The notes under the pieces were generated by a model. The model was given only the letters and a program-made list of their open reading frames with translations, searched no databases and had not been told where the DNA came from. A stretch of DNA of 64,000 nt from Planctomycetaceae bacterium (GTDB lineage: Bacteria; Planctomycetota; Planctomycetia; Pirellulales; Pirellulaceae). How positions within the stretch are numbered: position 1 is the first letter of the stretch; each line of letters begins with the position of its first letter. A program made the position numbers and the translations under genes. Location of the stretch: positions 1 to 64,000 of the forward strand of contig JACKHN010000030.1 in NCBI GenBank assembly GCA_020638975.1, given 5' to 3'. Of the stretch, positions 60,674-64,000 are shown piece by piece.

Positions 60674-62692
60674 CTAGGGTTCGTCCCGCTTGGTCAAGTT
60701 GTTCCACGCCCAACGAAACAGGTTGCGTGTGTCTGTGTAGCGCGCAGGGCTGGATTTCGCACCCAGCACCACAACAATCAAGTCTTCATCTCCACGTCGT
60801 CCGTAGGCAACTAGGCAAGCGCCCGCCGCATCGGTTGTGCCGGTCTTCAGACCGAGATAACCATCGATCTTCAACAGCTGATTGGTATTCTTCCAAGCGA
60901 CATGACGCTGGTAACCAGTCGGCCCCGAAACGGTACAACCGTGTTGGATCGTCCCGACGTAGGCGCGAAACGATTCCAACTGCATCGCCGCATGAGCCAA
61001 TTTCAAAAGATCAGCTGCAGAAGACTCGTGCCCCGTCTCCGTCAAGCCATGTGGATTCTTAAACGTCGTCTCTGTCATCCCCAATCGCTCCGCCGTACGG
61101 TTCATTTCCGCCACGAAGTGCGCATAGGAATCTGTTGGAGAACTCTCGTCACTCTGAGTGAATCGCTGGCCAAAGTGTTCTGCGAAGGCTATCGAGGCGT
61201 CATTGCCCGACGGCAAGAGCAGTCCGAAGAGTAGTTCGCGGACGGAAAGTTGTTCGCCGGTGCGAATTGCTGCGGTGGAACCCAACGTTTCGTCCGCTCG
61301 TCTTGAGAAAGTCACGATCTCGTCTAACACGCTTGGCGTTGATTCAGCAAGTGTCAGTACGATGTAAGCCGTCATGATCTTGGTCGTGCTGGCAATGTCG
61401 AGTGCGCGATCCTGTCGGTGTCCCGACAACAACTCGCCAGTCTTGCCATTGCCAATGGCCCATGCATCGCAAGTCACGAACGGCGGGCCATCGAGCGTGT
61501 CTGCCTCGCTTATGGGAATTACTTCGGAGTTGATGATCTCAGGTGCCGGGACAGGGGTGTCTTGCATTAAGAGTGGGCCGAGTGCTTTCCAGGTAGCGAA
61601 GTTCACCACGCCAGTCACCTCGTCCTCGTTGTCGCTGTCGTTGTCGCGTTGGAACCGCAACACTGCGGCTTCCGTGGCTGGGCCAAAGTCGCCATCGACG
61701 CTCAGTTCAGGCGAGGGGTCCAGTCGCTCGTTCAACGTCCGTTGCAATGCCTCGACGAGTTCCCCCGTCGCACCTCGCGCCAATTCGATTTGAGGTACAT
61801 CTGCGGGACTCTTTGAGGATGGGTTGAAGTGGTCGTATGTCGCGCGAGCAATCTTGGCGATCAAGACGTGGGCCGCATTGCCGTCTTGCCACGATTGGTC
61901 CTTGTTATCCTTTGTAAGTACGCAGATCGCGATGTCACCGGTTGGGGCGAAGATAATTCCACCGTCACAGCGAATCTGCGAGATGGCGCCCGATTTGTGA
62001 GCGAGCTTGATCCCGCTAGGCAGCCTCGCCGCCAATTTCGTTTTGTCGTCGCAGGCTTGTAAATCGGCCAGCATGTTTGCCGTGGCTGCGGGTGTGCCGA
62101 GCTTGCCTTCATGCAGGAGTTGATAGAGGCGGACCGTCTCCGCCGCTGTTGTGGAACCAAGTCCGAACTCTCGGCTACGCTCGGGAAAGATCGACGTGTT
62201 GCGACGAAACACTTTGGCATGGATCTTGGTGTGGGGCATTCGCCACGTTTCCATCGCGTCGGCAACGCTCTTCAAACCGATTCGCTCGAGGACGAGGTTC
62301 GTGGCGGTGTTGTCCGAGTAGACAATCATCAATCGAATTGCATCACGCAGCGAAATCTGCGTACCCGCGGAGAAATGGGGTGTCAAAATTCCCGAGCCTG
62401 GAACCTTGTCGGCCTCAGCCAGGGTAAGCATCTCGTTTAGGTCGATCTTTCCCGACTCCGCCTGCCGATAGGCTTCGACCATCACGGGGAACTTGATCAG
62501 ACTGGCGGTTGGCATCGGCGTGTCGGCGTTGTGCAAGAATTGTTCGCCCGTGCGCAGGTTCTTGATGGCCACGGAGGCCGTACCCGCATGCGATTTGATC
62601 AGCGGGCGAAGTTCCAGTTCGAGCGATGCGGCGTTCGCTGCAGCAAGCCAAAATGATGTTAAAGCGGCGAGAATGATCGCAGGTGATTTCAC
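60674..62692 (-). CDS. Class A beta-lactamase-like / peptidoglycan-binding / D-Ala-D-Ala carboxypeptidase fusion
   Basis: 672 residues with signal peptide (MKSPAIILAALTSFWLAAANA). About 25-285 is a class A beta-lactamase-type serine hydrolase: Ser64-X-X-Lys67 (TASLIKFPV), SDN at 126-128 (VYSDNTATN) and KSG (LAHKSGAISQ). About 300-375 is a PG_binding_1 domain (GELVEALQRTLNERL...VDGDFGPATEAAVLRFQRDN). About 405-665 is an S11 D,D-carboxypeptidase: STTK (about 434, DIASTTKIMTAY), SGN (LLPSGNDASIAF) and KTG (YLGLKTGTTDAAG). Both active sites look complete. It should act on peptidoglycan in the periplasm; whether the first domain hydrolyses beta-lactams is not known. Confidence 0.88.
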   Translation of the reverse strand: MKSPAIILAALTSFWLAAANAASLELELRPLIKSHAGTASVAIKNLRTGEQFLHNADTPMPTASLIKFPVMVEAYRQAESGKIDLNEMLTLAEADKVPGSGILTPHFSAGTQISLRDAIRLMIVYSDNTATNLVLERIGLKSVADAMETWRMPHTKIHAKVFRRNTSIFPERSREFGLGSTTAAETVRLYQLLHEGKLGTPAATANMLADLQACDDKTKLAARLPSGIKLAHKSGAISQIRCDGGIIFAPTGDIAICVLTKDNKDQSWQDGNAAHVLIAKIARATYDHFNPSSKSPADVPQIELARGATGELVEALQRTLNERLDPSPELSVDGDFGPATEAAVLRFQRDNDSDNEDEVTGVVNFATWKALGPLLMQDTPVPAPEIINSEVIPISEADTLDGPPFVTCDAWAIGNGKTGELLSGHRQDRALDIASTTKIMTAYIVLTLAESTPSVLDEIVTFSRRADETLGSTAAIRTGEQLSVRELLFGLLLPSGNDASIAFAEHFGQRFTQSDESSPTDSYAHFVAEMNRTAERLGMTETTFKNPHGLTETGHESSAADLLKLAHAAMQLESFRAYVGTIQHGCTVSGPTGYQRHVAWKNTNQLLKIDGYLGLKTGTTDAAGACLVAYGRRGDEDLIVVVLGAKSSPARYTDTRNLFRWAWNNLTKRDEP

Positions 62693-62839
62693 AGAACGGT
62701 CCCTATTCTGGTTTGGGATGTCAAATTCGGGCGGAGTTAGGGTTGAGGATTCAGTATCCTAGAGAGCGTTGAGCGATAATGCGAGTTGTATTTGAAAGTA
62801 CCGGATGCAAGCTTGACGCCCGAATCGTCCTTGGTACGC

Positions 62840-63394
62840 ATGGAGCCTGTGGTGGACCCGATCGTTGCCGAACAGTTAACACGATGGAGTGTTCGCCTGG
62901 CCATTGTGTGTTACTTGGGACGAATGGCTTTAGAATTGGCACTCCGAGGGAAATTGCGGACGCAATTGATCCATAAGATCGCGAGATGGCTGTGGACGAT
63001 AGGCTGTCTCCTGTACTTTATGCACGTCGTGTGTGCTTTTCAATTCTTCCATGACTGGAGTCACCGCGTCGCGATCTTACACACAGCTGAACAAACCGCG
63101 GAAGTCACTGGAATGCGGTGGGGCGGTGGCTTGTACTTTAACTATGCGTTCACGCTGCTATGGGGAGTCGACGCTGTTGCTTGGTGGCTTGGCGACGTCG
63201 CCGCACATGGTCGCGGCAAGACTTACTACTGGCTATTGCACGGCGTTTTTGCATTCATGGTTTTCAACGCTACAGTTGTGTTCGGCCCGCCGGTATGGAA
63301 ACCGATCGCGTTGGTCGTTGGCATTGGGCTCGCAATCACTTATGCGAGATCGAAGGCGAGTCGTGAGTCAATCAGCCCGCGTGAGCCGCTTTAG
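62840..63394 (+). CDS. Multi-pass membrane protein of unknown function
   Basis: 184 residues from ATG 62840; TTG 62786 in the same frame is a weaker alternative. Four to five hydrophobic segments are visible: LAIVCYLGRMALELAL, WLWTIGCLLYFMHVVCAF, YFNYAFTLLWGVDAVAWWL, YYWLLHGVFAFMVFNATVVF and IALVVGIGLAITYA. His residues lie within or next to several helices (HVVCAFQFFHDWSHR, LLHGVF). No family recognised. It is divergent from the beta-lactamase/carboxypeptidase fusion gene and convergent with the DNA glycosylase gene. Confidence 0.68.
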   Translation: MEPVVDPIVAEQLTRWSVRLAIVCYLGRMALELALRGKLRTQLIHKIARWLWTIGCLLYFMHVVCAFQFFHDWSHRVAILHTAEQTAEVTGMRWGGGLYFNYAFTLLWGVDAVAWWLGDVAAHGRGKTYYWLLHGVFAFMVFNATVVFGPPVWKPIALVVGIGLAITYARSKASRESISPREPL

Positions 63395-63404
63395 GAACGC
63401 ACAC

Positions 63405-64000
63405 CTACTTGCGATTCAGGTCAATGGATCGCCAGCAATACCAACTCGCGACCGACTCGTAAGGCGACCATGGCTTTGCAATTTCCAGACATTGTTCCTT
63501 GTTTGGCAGTTCGTCGAAGCCGTACAAATCCCGAATTGCCGAGCGGACGCCGAGATCGTCGTGCGGGAATACGTCGAGTCGGCCCAGAGAGAAAATGAGA
63601 AACATTTGAGCCGTCCAACGCCCGATTCCTTTGACTCGTGTCAATTCGTCGATGACCTGTTCGTTGGATAGACGACCGATTCGATCGAGCTTCACGTAAC
63701 CATGCGAAACGTTTTGAGCCAAGTCGACAAGATAGCGCGCTTTTGGAGCGGAGAGGCCAACGCTTCGAAGTTCGTCAGCTGAAAGTTGTCTGATACTTAC
63801 ATCCGTGATTGCGGCCGGGGCTACCAATTCCTCAAGTCGTCGTCGAATCGAGCGTGCGGCACCGGTGGAAATCTGCTGCGAGATGATCGAACGGACCAGC
63901 ATCGCGAACCGCTTCCGCTCCAACTTCAACGCGAATGGGCCGACTGCGTCGATAACCTTCCGTAAAACGCGGTCCTCGGAACGCAGATGCTTGATGGCGT
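63405..64000 (-). CDS. DNA-3-methyladenine glycosylase II-like (AlkA), 5' end outside window
   Basis: The frame stays open to the right edge of the window (…AIKHLRSEDRVLRKVIDAVG), so the start is missing; about 198 residues are visible. Family marks: FAMLVRSIISQQISTGAARSI, SAPKARYLVDLAQNV, the helix-hairpin-helix LTRVKGIGRWTAQMFLIFSLGRLDVFP and the catalytic Asp in PHDDLGVRSAI. It removes alkylated purines from DNA for base excision repair. dinB and the uvrA-like gene elsewhere in the window are unrelated in position. Confidence 0.87.
   Translation of the reverse strand, partial: AIKHLRSEDRVLRKVIDAVGPFALKLERKRFAMLVRSIISQQISTGAARSIRRRLEELVAPAAITDVSIRQLSADELRSVGLSAPKARYLVDLAQNVSHGYVKLDRIGRLSNEQVIDELTRVKGIGRWTAQMFLIFSLGRLDVFPHDDLGVRSAIRDLYGFDELPNKEQCLEIAKPWSPYESVASWYCWRSIDLNRK

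Noticed and set aside
1..64000. tRNA, rRNA, riboswitches
   Set aside because: Scanned by eye for conserved tRNA TPsiC/anticodon patterns, 16S/23S segments and common riboswitch cores; none seen. A covariance-model search would settle it.

Overview
The window looks like a piece of a planctomycete chromosome, most like the Pirellula/Rhodopirellula group. The basis is the gene families: a PSD1/DUF1549/DUF1553 cytochrome-c protein with an inserted LamG domain, a PQQ beta-propeller/malectin giant protein, a bacterial alpha-2-macroglobulin, a J-domain-like proline-rich membrane protein, small very basic proteins, and many short palindromic elements between genes. Base composition is moderate (mid-50s % GC by eye). 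No rRNA, tRNA, CRISPR array or prophage was seen.

Layout. 1-9.55 kb: a co-directional type IV pilus / type II secretion-like cluster (minor pilin-like proteins, one carrying a LamG domain; a GspH/FimT-like pseudopilin; PilM, PilN, PilO, a PilP-like protein and a PilQ/GspD secretin). 9.6-16 kb: housekeeping genes (VOC enzyme, HtrA-type protease, SpoU RNA methylase, glycosyltransferase, secreted zinc protease, tRNA-dihydrouridine synthase). 16.2-24.2 kb: an accessory island with a retropepsin-like protease and its small partner, three toxin-antitoxin pairs (YefM/YoeB with the toxin broken by a nonsense codon; a ParE/RelE-like pair; VapBC), and two insertion sequences. The IS1634-like element sits inside a PD-(D/E)XK nuclease-like gene, has terminal inverted repeats and a 6-bp target duplication, and removing it in silico restores the reading frame. 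24.4-37 kb: PQQ/methyltransferase/malectin protein, zwf, dinB, a UvrA-like protein, an unknown gene with a palindrome inside its reading frame, and a ThiF/MoeB protein. 37-40.7 kb: a ribose-type ABC sugar importer (binding protein, ATPase, permease). 40.9-46.3 kb: secreted proteins, a two-domain trypsin-like protease and an ABC-2 exporter. 46.4-57 kb: TAT-exported amidohydrolase, a shattered J-domain-like gene and a ~2030-residue alpha-2-macroglobulin. 57-64 kb: PSD1 protein, a beta-lactamase/peptidoglycan-binding/D,D-carboxypeptidase fusion, a membrane protein and an AlkA-like DNA glycosylase cut by the window edge.

Two features stand out. First, at least nine palindromic or tandem repeat elements of several families; some sit in coding sequence or supply a start or stop codon, and look like REP/MITE-type insertions. 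Second, single-base indels cluster between 46.2 and 50.5 kb (one more at 57.17 kb): four neighbouring genes can only be read by shifting frame, mostly at short homopolymers. This is either a poorly polished stretch of assembly or a decaying segment, and the annotation joins these genes across the shifts. I did not find one clearly new multi-gene system. The best candidates for undescribed biology are the interrupted nuclease-like gene, the retropepsin/partner pair and the permuted LamG protein of the pilus cluster.
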